DNA of 8,408 bases, from the NCBI GenBank assembly GCA_028291845.1, contig JAQGNM010000131.1, positions 1 through 8,408 on the forward strand, written 5' to 3'. The notes under the pieces are model-generated. The model was not told where the DNA came from, did no database searches, and saw nothing but the letters and a program-made list of their open reading frames with translations. Positions within the stretch are counted from its first letter, which is position 1, and each line of letters begins with the position of its first letter. This document shows positions 1-5,519 of this stretch, piece by piece. This stretch comes from Massilia sp. GTDB taxonomy: Bacteria; Pseudomonadota; Gammaproteobacteria; Burkholderiales; Burkholderiaceae_D. A program made the position numbers and the translations under genes.

Positions 1-406
1 AGCGCGGCGTCATCAGGCGTTCCGGCGCCACGTAGACGAGATCGATGTCGCCGGTGCGCACCAGGCGTTCGATGCGCATCGATTCTTCGTACGTCTGGGT
101 CGAATTCATGAACGCCGCGCGCACCCCCACTTCGGCCAGCGCATCGACCTGGTCCTGCATCAGTGCGATCAGGGGCGAGACCACCACGCCGACGCCGTCG
201 CGCAGCAGCGCCGGGATCTGGTAGCACAGCGACTTGCCGCCGCCGGTAGGCATCAAGACCAGGGCGTCGCCGCCGCTGGCGACGTGCTCGACAATATCTG
301 CCTGCTGGCCGCGGAACGCCGGGTAGCCGAAGACGGTGTCGAGAATTTCCAGGGCGCGTGTGGCCAGCTCGCTCTCGCCGCTCGCAATGTGACTCATATC
401 GTTCAT
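1..406 (-). CDS. recQ: ATP-dependent DNA helicase RecQ, N-terminal part (cut by window edge)
   Basis: RecQ is a 3'-5' superfamily 2 DNA helicase that acts in recombination, repair of stalled forks and the RecF pathway. Only the first 135 residues are visible; the rest lies left of the window. Seen in the translation: the RecQ-specific motif 0 region FGYPAFRGQQ (about residues 26-35), Walker A MPTGGGKS (52-59) followed by LCYQIPAL, motif Ia VVVSPLIALMQDQV (75-88), then NSTQT and YVAPERLM. These match the order and spacing of E. coli RecQ closely. The DEAH box and RQC/HRDC domains are not reached. I chose the start at 406 because AAGGG lies 4 bases upstream; an in-frame ATG at 397 is possible. 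The gene follows uppP after only 7 bases, so the two are probably cotranscribed. Confidence 0.95.
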   Translation of the reverse strand, partial: MNDMSHIASGESELATRALEILDTVFGYPAFRGQQADIVEHVASGGDALVLMPTGGGKSLCYQIPALLRDGVGVVVSPLIALMQDQVDALAEVGVRAAFMNSTQTYEESMRIERLVRTGDIDLVYVAPERLMTPR

Positions 407-413
407 TAAACCC

Positions 414-1256
414 TTACTCGACCCATTGAACCCACCCGTAATGCGCACTGGCGATGATAACAATACCGAAGACGATACGGTACCAGGCGAAGAAGGTGAA
501 GTCGTGCGTGCTGATGTAACGCAGCAGCCAGCGCACACACAAGAAAGCCGACACGAATGCGGCAAAGCCGCCGATGCCGAACAAGGGCAGATCGGCGATC
601 GACAGCAGGGCGCGTTCCTTGTAGACCGAATAGACGGTGGCGGCCAGCAAGGTCGGGATCGCCAGGAAGAAGGAAAACTCGGTGGACGCCTTGCGCGACA
701 GGCCCAGCATCATGCCGCCGATAATCGTCGCGCCGGAGCGGCTGGTGCCGGGAATCAGGGCGAAGGCCTGGGCGCAGCCGACCTTGAAGGCGTCCAATAC
801 CGTCATGTCGTCGACCGATTCGATGCGCGCTTTATAAATGCCGCCGACGCTGCGCTGCTTGTTGCGGTTTTCCACCCACAAAATAATCAAACCGCCGACG
901 ATGAAGGCAAGCGCCACCGGCACCGGGGCGAACAGGTGGGCCTTGATCATCTTGCTGAAAAACAGGCCGAGGATGGCCGCCGGTAAAAACGCGACGATCA
1001 GGTTGAGGACGAATTTTTGCTGTTTTTTCTCGCCGATACCGGTAAACACGGCGCCAATTCGTGCGCGAAACTCCCACATCACCGCAAGGATGGCGCCGGC
1101 CTGGATGGCGATATCGAATACCTTGGCGCGCTCGTCGACGAAATTAAGCAGGCTGCCGGCGAGGATCAGGTGGCCGGTGGAGGAAATCGGCAGGAATTCG
1201 GTGAAACCTTCCACCAGGCCCATGACGATGGCTTTGATCGCAAGAATGAGGTCCAT
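414..1256 (-). CDS. uppP: Undecaprenyl-diphosphate phosphatase UppP (BacA)
   Basis: This integral inner-membrane enzyme dephosphorylates undecaprenyl diphosphate to the monophosphate, recycling the lipid carrier for peptidoglycan and other surface glycans; overproduction is known to give bacitracin resistance. The 280-residue protein has the usual family length. Both family motifs are intact: ExxxE followed by PISSTGHL (E16, E20, S26, H29) and PGTSRSG (169-175, with R173), which together form the active site. Several hydrophobic segments are visible (for example about 82-101, 112-128, 195-210, 225-244, 258-272). The start at 1256 gives the normal family N-terminus (MDLILAIKAIVMGLVEG), yet no convincing Shine-Dalgarno sequence precedes it. 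recQ follows 7 bases downstream in the same direction. The identification is firm; only the start signals are unusual. Confidence 0.97.
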   Translation of the reverse strand: MDLILAIKAIVMGLVEGFTEFLPISSTGHLILAGSLLNFVDERAKVFDIAIQAGAILAVMWEFRARIGAVFTGIGEKKQQKFVLNLIVAFLPAAILGLFFSKMIKAHLFAPVPVALAFIVGGLIILWVENRNKQRSVGGIYKARIESVDDMTVLDAFKVGCAQAFALIPGTSRSGATIIGGMMLGLSRKASTEFSFFLAIPTLLAATVYSVYKERALLSIADLPLFGIGGFAAFVSAFLCVRWLLRYISTHDFTFFAWYRIVFGIVIIASAHYGWVQWVE

Positions 1257-1430
1257 GTATTTATATGTAGGGGTGAATGAATGAGGTGGGTAGGCTGGGG
1301 GGCAAACCTGTCTTGCAGGCAGCGGGAACCGGGCCGAAGCTTACCACGAGCAGGCCGCTTGCCGCCGTCGGCACCGCCGCCGCGGTATCATTGTTTTTAG
1401 AATTAAAACAAGACTTCGGAGACGAACAAG
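1257..1430. promoter_or_regulatory. Divergent intergenic region between uppP and the sterol desaturase gene
   Basis: These 174 bases must carry the 5' signals of two divergently read genes. On the plus strand GGAG (1418-1421) lies 9 bases before the ATG at 1431 and is a plausible ribosome binding site. An inverted repeat TTGTTTT / AAAACAA with a 7-base spacer covers 1391-1411, in an AT-rich patch inside otherwise GC-rich DNA, and could be a regulator site or part of the promoters. On the minus strand a TATAAA box occupies 1265-1260, only 3 bases from the uppP ATG. I found no -35/-10 pair with good spacing for either gene, so the exact promoters remain unassigned. Confidence 0.45.
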
Positions 1431-2396
1431 ATGATCGATGCGGCACACGCCTGGCTGATCGGGTTGCTGGGCGATAACGTGGACTGGAAACAGGTGCTGC
1501 TGGCCGGCGCCACCCCGCTGTTCCTGCTCGCCTTCGTGGTGGAACTGAGCGGCGCCAAACGCCGCGGCCATCAGGCCAGTTTCAAATCAAAAGAAATCAT
1601 CGCCAACGTCGCCCTCGGCACCGCTTACCAGGTCGCCGAAGCAGTGGCCTGGCTGCTGGCGACCGGAGCGATTTTTTCCTGGGTATATCGACACCGCCTG
1701 TTCGACATCCCGGTCAATGGCTGGACCGTGCTGCCGATTTTCGTGATGGTGGAGTTTTGCTATTACTGGTTTCACCGCAGCTCGCACCGGGTGCGCTGGT
1801 GGTGGGCCGCCCACGTGCCGCACCACAGCGGCGAAACCATGAATTTCACCACCGCCGCCCGCCAGAGCGTGTTGAATGTGTTCGTCGGCACCTTCATTTT
1901 TTATCTGCCGCCGGTGCTGCTGGGCGTGCCGCCGGCGGTGGTGATGTTCATGCTGGCGGTCGACCTGGTCTATCAATATTTTGTGCACACCGACGCCATC
2001 GGCAAGTTGCCCGACTGGTACGAGGCAATCTTCGACACGCCGTCGAATCACCGCGTGCACCACGGCCGTAATCCGCAGTACATCGACAAGAACTACGGCG
2101 GCGTGTTGATTATCTTCGACAAGCTGTTCGGCACCTATTGCAAGGAGTCCGAAAAAGTCGACTACGGCATCACGCAGCAGATCCGTTCCTACAATTTTCT
2201 GGTGCTCAACGTCCACGAAATGGTCGACATGCTCAGAGATGTCGCCGCGCCGGGGCCGCTGTGGCAGCGACTGAAACACCTGTGGATGCCGCCGGACTGG
2301 CAGCGGCCGGGGCATCAGCCGGTGCGCACCTGGACGGTGGAGCGGCAGAATGCGCCAGAGCAGCACCCGGCGCCAGCTACCGAATCCGTCGGCTAG
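1431..2396 (+). CDS. Sterol desaturase / fatty acid hydroxylase family protein
   Basis: This is a membrane-bound di-iron oxygenase-type protein of the fatty acid hydroxylase superfamily, whose members hydroxylate or desaturate lipids, sterols or carotenoids using O2. The substrate of this one cannot be read from the sequence. The 321-residue protein carries the complete histidine set: H115-RSS-H119 (HX3H), H128-VP-HH132 (HX2HH) and H207-RV-HH211 (HX2HH), plus H186 in a conserved FVHTD context. Hydrophobic stretches lie at about 21-37, 68-83, 98-113 and 148-183, as expected for an enzyme embedded in the inner membrane with its iron site facing the cytoplasm. The C-terminal 40 residues are proline-rich and polar. 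The gene stands alone on the plus strand, divergent from uppP, and its stop codon overlaps that of the convergent downstream gene. The family is firm; the reaction is unknown. Confidence 0.93.
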   Translation: MIDAAHAWLIGLLGDNVDWKQVLLAGATPLFLLAFVVELSGAKRRGHQASFKSKEIIANVALGTAYQVAEAVAWLLATGAIFSWVYRHRLFDIPVNGWTVLPIFVMVEFCYYWFHRSSHRVRWWWAAHVPHHSGETMNFTTAARQSVLNVFVGTFIFYLPPVLLGVPPAVVMFMLAVDLVYQYFVHTDAIGKLPDWYEAIFDTPSNHRVHHGRNPQYIDKNYGGVLIIFDKLFGTYCKESEKVDYGITQQIRSYNFLVLNVHEMVDMLRDVAAPGPLWQRLKHLWMPPDWQRPGHQPVRTWTVERQNAPEQHPAPATESVG

Positions 2397-2674
2397 TCAG
2401 TTTGCGGGCAGGTGGCGCGTTCGAGCGTATCGAGCCAGTGCATCGCATATTCGCGGTTCGGCCCGCACATTTCCAGCGATGGCTGCAAGCCGCCACAAAA
2501 CGCCGGTCGCTCCGGCTTGCCGAAAATCCGGCATAAATTGTCGTCACCCAGCTGCACGCAGCGCACACCCGCGGGTTTCCCATCCGGCATGCCGGGGATC
2601 GGGCTGGTGATTGACGGCGCGGTGCAGCAGGCGCCGCAGTCGAGGCGGCAACTAAGGGAGGCGGAACGGGTCAT
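2393..2674 (-). CDS. YkgJ-family cysteine cluster protein
   Basis: A 93-residue soluble protein with nine cysteines (C9, C13, C16, C17, C39, C48, C60, C70, C89). The N-terminal block C-X3-C-X2-CC, followed by spaced cysteines, is typical of the YkgJ / UPF0153 cysteine-cluster family, which is thought to bind a metal or an iron-sulphur cluster; no biochemical role is established that I know of. Length is close to the roughly 100 residues usual for short members. The ATG at 2674 is the only start giving an intact cysteine block; the frame stays open upstream to at least 2719 without an ATG, GTG or TTG, and there is no clear Shine-Dalgarno sequence before 2674. Translation may therefore depend on coupling with the upstream reading frame (see 2671-2718). 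Its 3' end shares four bases with the convergent sterol desaturase gene. Confidence 0.9.
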   Translation of the reverse strand: MTRSASLSCRLDCGACCTAPSITSPIPGMPDGKPAGVRCVQLGDDNLCRIFGKPERPAFCGGLQPSLEMCGPNREYAMHWLDTLERATCPQTD

Positions 2675-2718
2675 GCTGCGGCGGTGGGAACAGGAGGCGC
2701 CAGTATAGTCTCCTTCAT
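2671..2718 (-). other. Possible 15-codon coupling ORF between the DUF1275 and YkgJ-type genes
   Basis: The open frame encodes MKETILAPPVPTAAA. Its ATG (2718-2716) overlaps the TGA stop of the DUF1275 gene by one base (TGATG), and its own TGA stop (2673-2671) overlaps the ATG of the YkgJ-type gene by two bases (ATGA). Terminating ribosomes could thus pass from one gene to the next through this frame, which would explain how a downstream gene without a Shine-Dalgarno sequence is translated. AAGGAG lies inside this frame (2715-2710), too far from 2674 to serve that gene directly. A TATACT box at 2707-2702 could instead be a -10 element for the YkgJ-type gene. No homology is recognised; a chance arrangement is possible. 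Confidence 0.3.
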
Positions 2719-3473
2719 CACGGCAGGCGAGGGCGGCGCCCGCGCAGGTCGTCGACCAGCGGCACGCTCACCAGCGCCAACAACAATACCGCCAGCGGCA
2801 AGGTCATGGCATAGCCGGCGTGGTGAAAGCCGAACGCGCCAACGAAGGCACCGCCCGTAAAACAACCGGCGAGGCCGAGCAGCAAGGCCAGGTGCGCGCG
2901 GTCGGCGCGCACCGGTGGCAGTTCGGGGTGATTTCCCGAGTGCCAGTAAGCCATGCGGCCCAGTTCGATGCCGATGTCGGTGACGATGCCGGTGATGTGG
3001 GTGGTGCGGATTTCGGCGCCCGACAGCTTGGTGATCAAGGCATTTTGCAAACCCATCATGAAACACAGCAGTATCATCGTCAGCGAAACATACAAGGGGT
3101 CCCTGGCGTTTAGTTGCGCGCCAGCCACACCAAAGCACAATAAGAGCAAGGCCTCCAACAACAGGGGCAGGGCGTATTGACTGTGCAGCCGGCGGCGCCG
3201 GGCGAAATTGATCATCAGCGCCGAGCATGCCGCCCCCAGGGTGAATGCGCATAGCGCCGCCAGCGCCACGGGAATCGTGCCCGTGTTGCCGAGCACGGCA
3301 TTGTCCGCAATGGCGGAGACAATGCCGGTCATGTGCGAGGTGTACTGGTGTATCGCAAGAAAGCCGCCTGCGTTGATGGCGCCGGCGACAAAGGCCAGCA
3401 CCATGCCGAGCTGCCGGTTGGCGCTCTGCACACGCGCGGCGCCGGTCAGTTTGCGGGCGAACTTGATTGGCAT
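2718..3473 (-). CDS. YoaK family (DUF1275) membrane protein
   Basis: A 251-residue integral membrane protein of the DUF1275 / YoaK family, which has no agreed biochemical function. Roughly six hydrophobic segments are visible (about 22-42, 66-87, 101-119, 127-147, 194-215, 221-240). The family's duplicated signature is present: SHMTGIVSAIAD (46-57) in the first half and THITGIVTDIGIE (158-170) in the second, suggesting an internal repeat of two three-helix units. I chose the ATG at 3473 rather than the ATG at 3518 because AAGGAG sits 5 bases upstream and the protein then begins MPIKFARKL, followed at once by the first helix. It is divergent from the TetR-family gene and may be its target. Downstream it connects to the YkgJ-type gene through overlapping stop and start codons. 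Confidence 0.9.
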   Translation of the reverse strand: MPIKFARKLTGAARVQSANRQLGMVLAFVAGAINAGGFLAIHQYTSHMTGIVSAIADNAVLGNTGTIPVALAALCAFTLGAACSALMINFARRRRLHSQYALPLLLEALLLLCFGVAGAQLNARDPLYVSLTMILLCFMMGLQNALITKLSGAEIRTTHITGIVTDIGIELGRMAYWHSGNHPELPPVRADRAHLALLLGLAGCFTGGAFVGAFGFHHAGYAMTLPLAVLLLALVSVPLVDDLRGRRPRLP

Positions 3474-3498
3474 GGCATCTCCTTGGCTTGTCGAAACT

Positions 3499-3527
3499 AT
3501 CATAGCGCGCCCTTGCACGCTTGACGC
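3499..3527 (-). promoter_or_regulatory. Candidate sigma70 promoter for the DUF1275 gene
   Basis: On the minus strand a -10 box TATGAT (3504-3499, five of six consensus bases) is preceded after 17 bases by GCGTCA (3527-3522), a weak -35 box with three of six matches. Transcription would begin near 3492, leaving about 19 bases before the ATG at 3473, which include the AAGGAG ribosome binding site. The -35 box overlaps that of the plus-strand candidate promoter, so the two would compete for polymerase. This is an eye-made call. Confidence 0.35.
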
Positions 3528-3550
3528 TATACGACTGACCCGCCTACTAT
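3521..3550 (+). promoter_or_regulatory. Candidate sigma70 promoter for the TetR-family gene
   Basis: TTGACG (3521-3526, five of six consensus bases) is followed after 18 bases by TACTAT (3545-3550, four of six). Start of transcription would fall near 3557, giving a leader of roughly 115 bases before the ATG at 3673. An imperfect palindrome begins a few bases after the predicted start point, a common place for an autorepressor site. Confidence 0.45.
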
Positions 3551-3560
3551 TAATGACCCG

Positions 3561-3580
3561 GCGTTAATTAATTTTATCGC
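3561..3580. promoter_or_regulatory. Candidate operator (20-base imperfect palindrome) for the TetR-family repressor
   Basis: The 20 bases have the dyad form GCGnTAA-N6-TTAnCGC, that is six matching base pairs per arm with one mismatch inside each arm. Length and symmetry fit TetR-family operators. The site lies just downstream of the predicted start of the plus-strand promoter, between the two divergent genes, where binding would block transcription of the repressor gene and perhaps affect the DUF1275 gene. The assignment rests on symmetry and position only. Confidence 0.35.
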
Positions 3581-3672
3581 AGTAAATGTTGTTGATAAGG
3601 CAAATAAGCTGGACCCGGCACCGGCATTTCGATCATCATATTGACCCTTTACCCTGAAGCAGGACCCCACCC

Positions 3673-4338
3673 ATGCCATGCCCGTTCGACACCAAGCCGC
3701 GCTGGGAGCGCCGCAAGGATGCGCGCCCCCAGGAAGTGCTGGCGGCGGCGCTCGACCTGTTTGTCGAGCGCGGCTTTGCGTCGACCCGGCTGGAAGACGT
3801 CGCCAAATGCGCAGGCGTGTCGAAGGGCACCTTGTACCTGTATTTCGCCAACAAGGAAGAGCTGTTCAAGGCGGTCGTACGCGCCAGCATCGTGCCGATC
3901 ATTGGCGAGGCCGAAGAGTTGATTGCCCAGTTCGACGGTCCCAGCGACGAGCTGATGCGTAGCGTCATCCTCGGCTGGTGGCAGAGAAGCGGCGAATGCA
4001 AGACCTCCGGCATCCCGAAGTTGATCATGGCCGAAGCCGGTAACTTTCCCGACATCGCCAGCTTTTACAAGGAAGAGGTCATCGACCGCGGCAGCAGGAT
4101 GATCGCCAGCATGCTCGAGCGGGCGATCGCCCGCGGCGAATTCCGCCAGGTCGACGTCGCCGCCATGACCCAGGTGTTGATCGCCCCGATGCTCATGCTG
4201 ATGACCTGGAAACACTCGGTCGGCCCTTGCGAGCATGCCGCATTGGACCCGCAGGCATTTTTGAGCACCTTCCTCGATATGGCCTTGCACGGCCTGGCGG
4301 CGCCCGCAAACCATACCGCCGCCGTGCCCAAGCCCTAA
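3673..4338 (+). CDS. TetR/AcrR family transcriptional regulator
   Basis: A 221-residue one-component regulator. The N-terminal TetR DNA-binding domain is clear at about residues 13-66: a first helix ending in AALDLFVERGFASTRLEDVA, then the helix-turn-helix CAGVSKGTLYLYFANKEELF, with the diagnostic GTLYxYFxxKEELF recognition-helix signature. The C-terminal ligand-binding part (about 70-210) is mostly helical and has no recognisable ligand motif, so the inducer is unknown. AGGA at 3661-3664 lies 8 bases before the chosen ATG and is an acceptable ribosome binding site. The gene is divergent from the DUF1275 membrane-protein gene, the usual arrangement for a local TetR repressor, and a palindrome at 3561-3580 could be its operator. 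It is separated from the tolC block by 155 bases and another promoter region, so regulation of tolC is possible but unsupported. Confidence 0.94.
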   Translation: MPCPFDTKPRWERRKDARPQEVLAAALDLFVERGFASTRLEDVAKCAGVSKGTLYLYFANKEELFKAVVRASIVPIIGEAEELIAQFDGPSDELMRSVILGWWQRSGECKTSGIPKLIMAEAGNFPDIASFYKEEVIDRGSRMIASMLERAIARGEFRQVDVAAMTQVLIAPMLMLMTWKHSVGPCEHAALDPQAFLSTFLDMALHGLAAPANHTAAVPKP

Positions 4339-4493
4339 ATTGCCCCATCACGTCGCCGCTATCGGACGTTCAGCCCCCTCAAACTGCAGACTGTCGCAAT
4401 TTCGCGCGATCTGAGATTGCTTGTCGTTAAGATGTTTCGACTGAGGCCGTTCACGATAAAATATCGGATTATCTTTCCTCACCGAGTCCCGCC
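4339..4493. promoter_or_regulatory. Intergenic region upstream of the methyltransferase-rhodanese-tolC block
   Basis: These 155 bases separate the TetR-family gene from the PCMT-like gene and should hold the promoter of the downstream block. A TAAAAT box at 4457-4462 with TTTCGA 16 bases upstream (4435-4440) is the best but weak promoter candidate. The -10 box sits inside a perfect 13-base dyad, CGATA-AAA-TATCG (4454-4466). I see no strong terminator for the TetR-family gene and no good Shine-Dalgarno sequence before the ATG at 4494. Confidence 0.35.
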
Positions 4494-5147
4494 ATGAATA
4501 TTGAACAAGCCCGTTTTAACATGATCGAACAGCAAATCCGTCCTTGGAACGTGCTGGACCAGGACGTGCTCGATTCGCTGGTGGTGGTCAAACGCGAACA
4601 ATTCGTTCCTGCCGCCGCCAGGGCGCTGGCCTTTGTCGATACCGAAATTCCCCTGGGCGAAGGCCAGTTCATGTTCACGCCGAAACTGGAAGCGCGCATT
4701 TTGCAGGAAGTGCAACTGAAAAAACACGAGACCGTGCTGGAAATCGGCGCCGGCTCCGGCTACATGGCGGCGCTGCTGGCCCACAAGGGCCGCTCGGTGA
4801 CCACCGTTGAAATCAACCCGACCCTGAAAACCATGGCGGAAACCAATCTGGCCAACGCCGGCGTGACCAACGTCACCGTCGAAGCGGGCAATGGCGCCAT
4901 GGGCTGGGAAAAGGGTGCGCCGTACGACGTGATCGTCATCTCGGGCGCGCTGGAAGTGCTGCCGGAAGCGTTTTTGAAACAGATCAAGGTGGGCGGACGG
5001 ATTGCCGCGATCATCGGCGTCGCGCCAGTGATGTCGTGCAACATTATCACCCGCGTGTCGGACACCGGTTACGACACCGTCAAAGTGTTCGAAACCAATG
5101 TTAAATACCTGGTCGACACTGAAGTGTTGTCCCACTTTACGTTCTGA
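4494..5147 (+). CDS. Protein-L-isoaspartate O-methyltransferase family protein (divergent)
   Basis: A 217-residue class I SAM-dependent methyltransferase of the PCMT family. True family members methylate abnormal L-isoaspartyl residues in aged proteins so that they can be repaired. SAM-binding motif I is clear, VLEIGAGSGY (81-90), with the motif II acid in VTTVEINP (102-109, E106) and a post-motif VIVISGALEVLP (146-157). The canonical substrate loop, GxGQTIS-x-P in E. coli Pcm, reads here GEGQFMFTP (55-63): the TIS part is lost while GQ and P remain. Isoaspartyl repair should therefore not be assumed; a betaproteobacterial subfamily with similar loops exists to my recollection. A rhodanese gene follows 7 bases after the stop and tolC lies beyond it, suggesting one operon. 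The fold is firm and the substrate open. Confidence 0.88.
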   Translation: MNIEQARFNMIEQQIRPWNVLDQDVLDSLVVVKREQFVPAAARALAFVDTEIPLGEGQFMFTPKLEARILQEVQLKKHETVLEIGAGSGYMAALLAHKGRSVTTVEINPTLKTMAETNLANAGVTNVTVEAGNGAMGWEKGAPYDVIVISGALEVLPEAFLKQIKVGGRIAAIIGVAPVMSCNIITRVSDTGYDTVKVFETNVKYLVDTEVLSHFTF

Positions 5148-5154
5148 GACCGCG

Positions 5155-5478
5155 ATGCAACACATCACCGCGCCAGAACTGGCAAGCCGGCTGAGCGACG
5201 AGGCGCAAGTTAAACCCGTGTTGCTCGACGTGCGCGAGCCGTGGGAATACGAGCGCTGCCATCTGGACGGCGCGATCTTGATGACGATGAGCACGATTCC
5301 GGCGCGCATCGACGACCTCGATGAGGATGCCGAAATTGTCTGTATCTGTCACCACGGCGCGCGCAGCATGCAGGTGGCGGCATTTTTGGAACGTAACGGC
5401 TTTACCAAGGTAATAAATTTGACGGGCGGCATTCACGCCTGGGCGCTGCAGGTCGACGGCTCGATGCCGACCTACTGA
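5155..5478 (+). CDS. Single-domain rhodanese-like protein
   Basis: A 107-residue cytoplasmic rhodanese domain. Rhodaneses carry sulphur as a persulphide on an active-site cysteine and pass it to acceptors such as cyanide, thioredoxin or sulphur-relay proteins. The order of landmarks is complete: LLDVREPWEYERCHLDGA (23-40, the CH2A-like motif), the active loop C65-HHGA-R70, and the C-terminal NLTGGIHAWA (88-97, the CH2B-like motif). The catalytic cysteine is present, so the protein is probably active, but the sulphur acceptor cannot be inferred. I chose the ATG at 5155: it gives the standard N-terminus beginning at the first strand and avoids the 50-base overlap with the upstream gene that the ATG at 5098 would create. 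Only a weak GAG precedes it, fitting translation coupled to the gene 7 bases upstream. Confidence 0.93.
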   Translation: MQHITAPELASRLSDEAQVKPVLLDVREPWEYERCHLDGAILMTMSTIPARIDDLDEDAEIVCICHHGARSMQVAAFLERNGFTKVINLTGGIHAWALQVDGSMPTY

Positions 5479-5519
5479 TATTTAATTTAAGAAATCCAAA
5501 AAACTCCACGGAGAGAGCA

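Noticed and set aside
1587..2366. 259-codon open frame antisense to the sterol desaturase gene
   Set aside because: His/Arg/Val-rich composition mirrors the sense strand, there is no recognisable domain, and the sense gene carries all catalytic histidine motifs.
2719..3252. Long alternate minus-strand frame inside the DUF1275 gene
   Set aside because: It overlaps the DUF1275 gene in another frame and is Arg/Pro/His-rich. Only its last 15 codons, past the DUF1275 stop, were kept as a possible coupling frame.
3474..3518. Upstream ATG adding 15 residues to the DUF1275 protein
   Set aside because: The internal ATG at 3473 has an excellent AAGGAG at 5 bases, and the extension would cover the best minus-strand -10 box.
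4395..4420. GCAAT / ATTGC arms as a terminator for the TetR-family gene
   Set aside because: Five-base arms around a long loop with no T run do not make a convincing terminator.
4479..5309. 276-codon open frame antisense to the PCMT-like and rhodanese genes
   Set aside because: It spans two clear genes and their junction, is rich in His/Arg/Gly and Phe without a domain pattern, and has no start signals.
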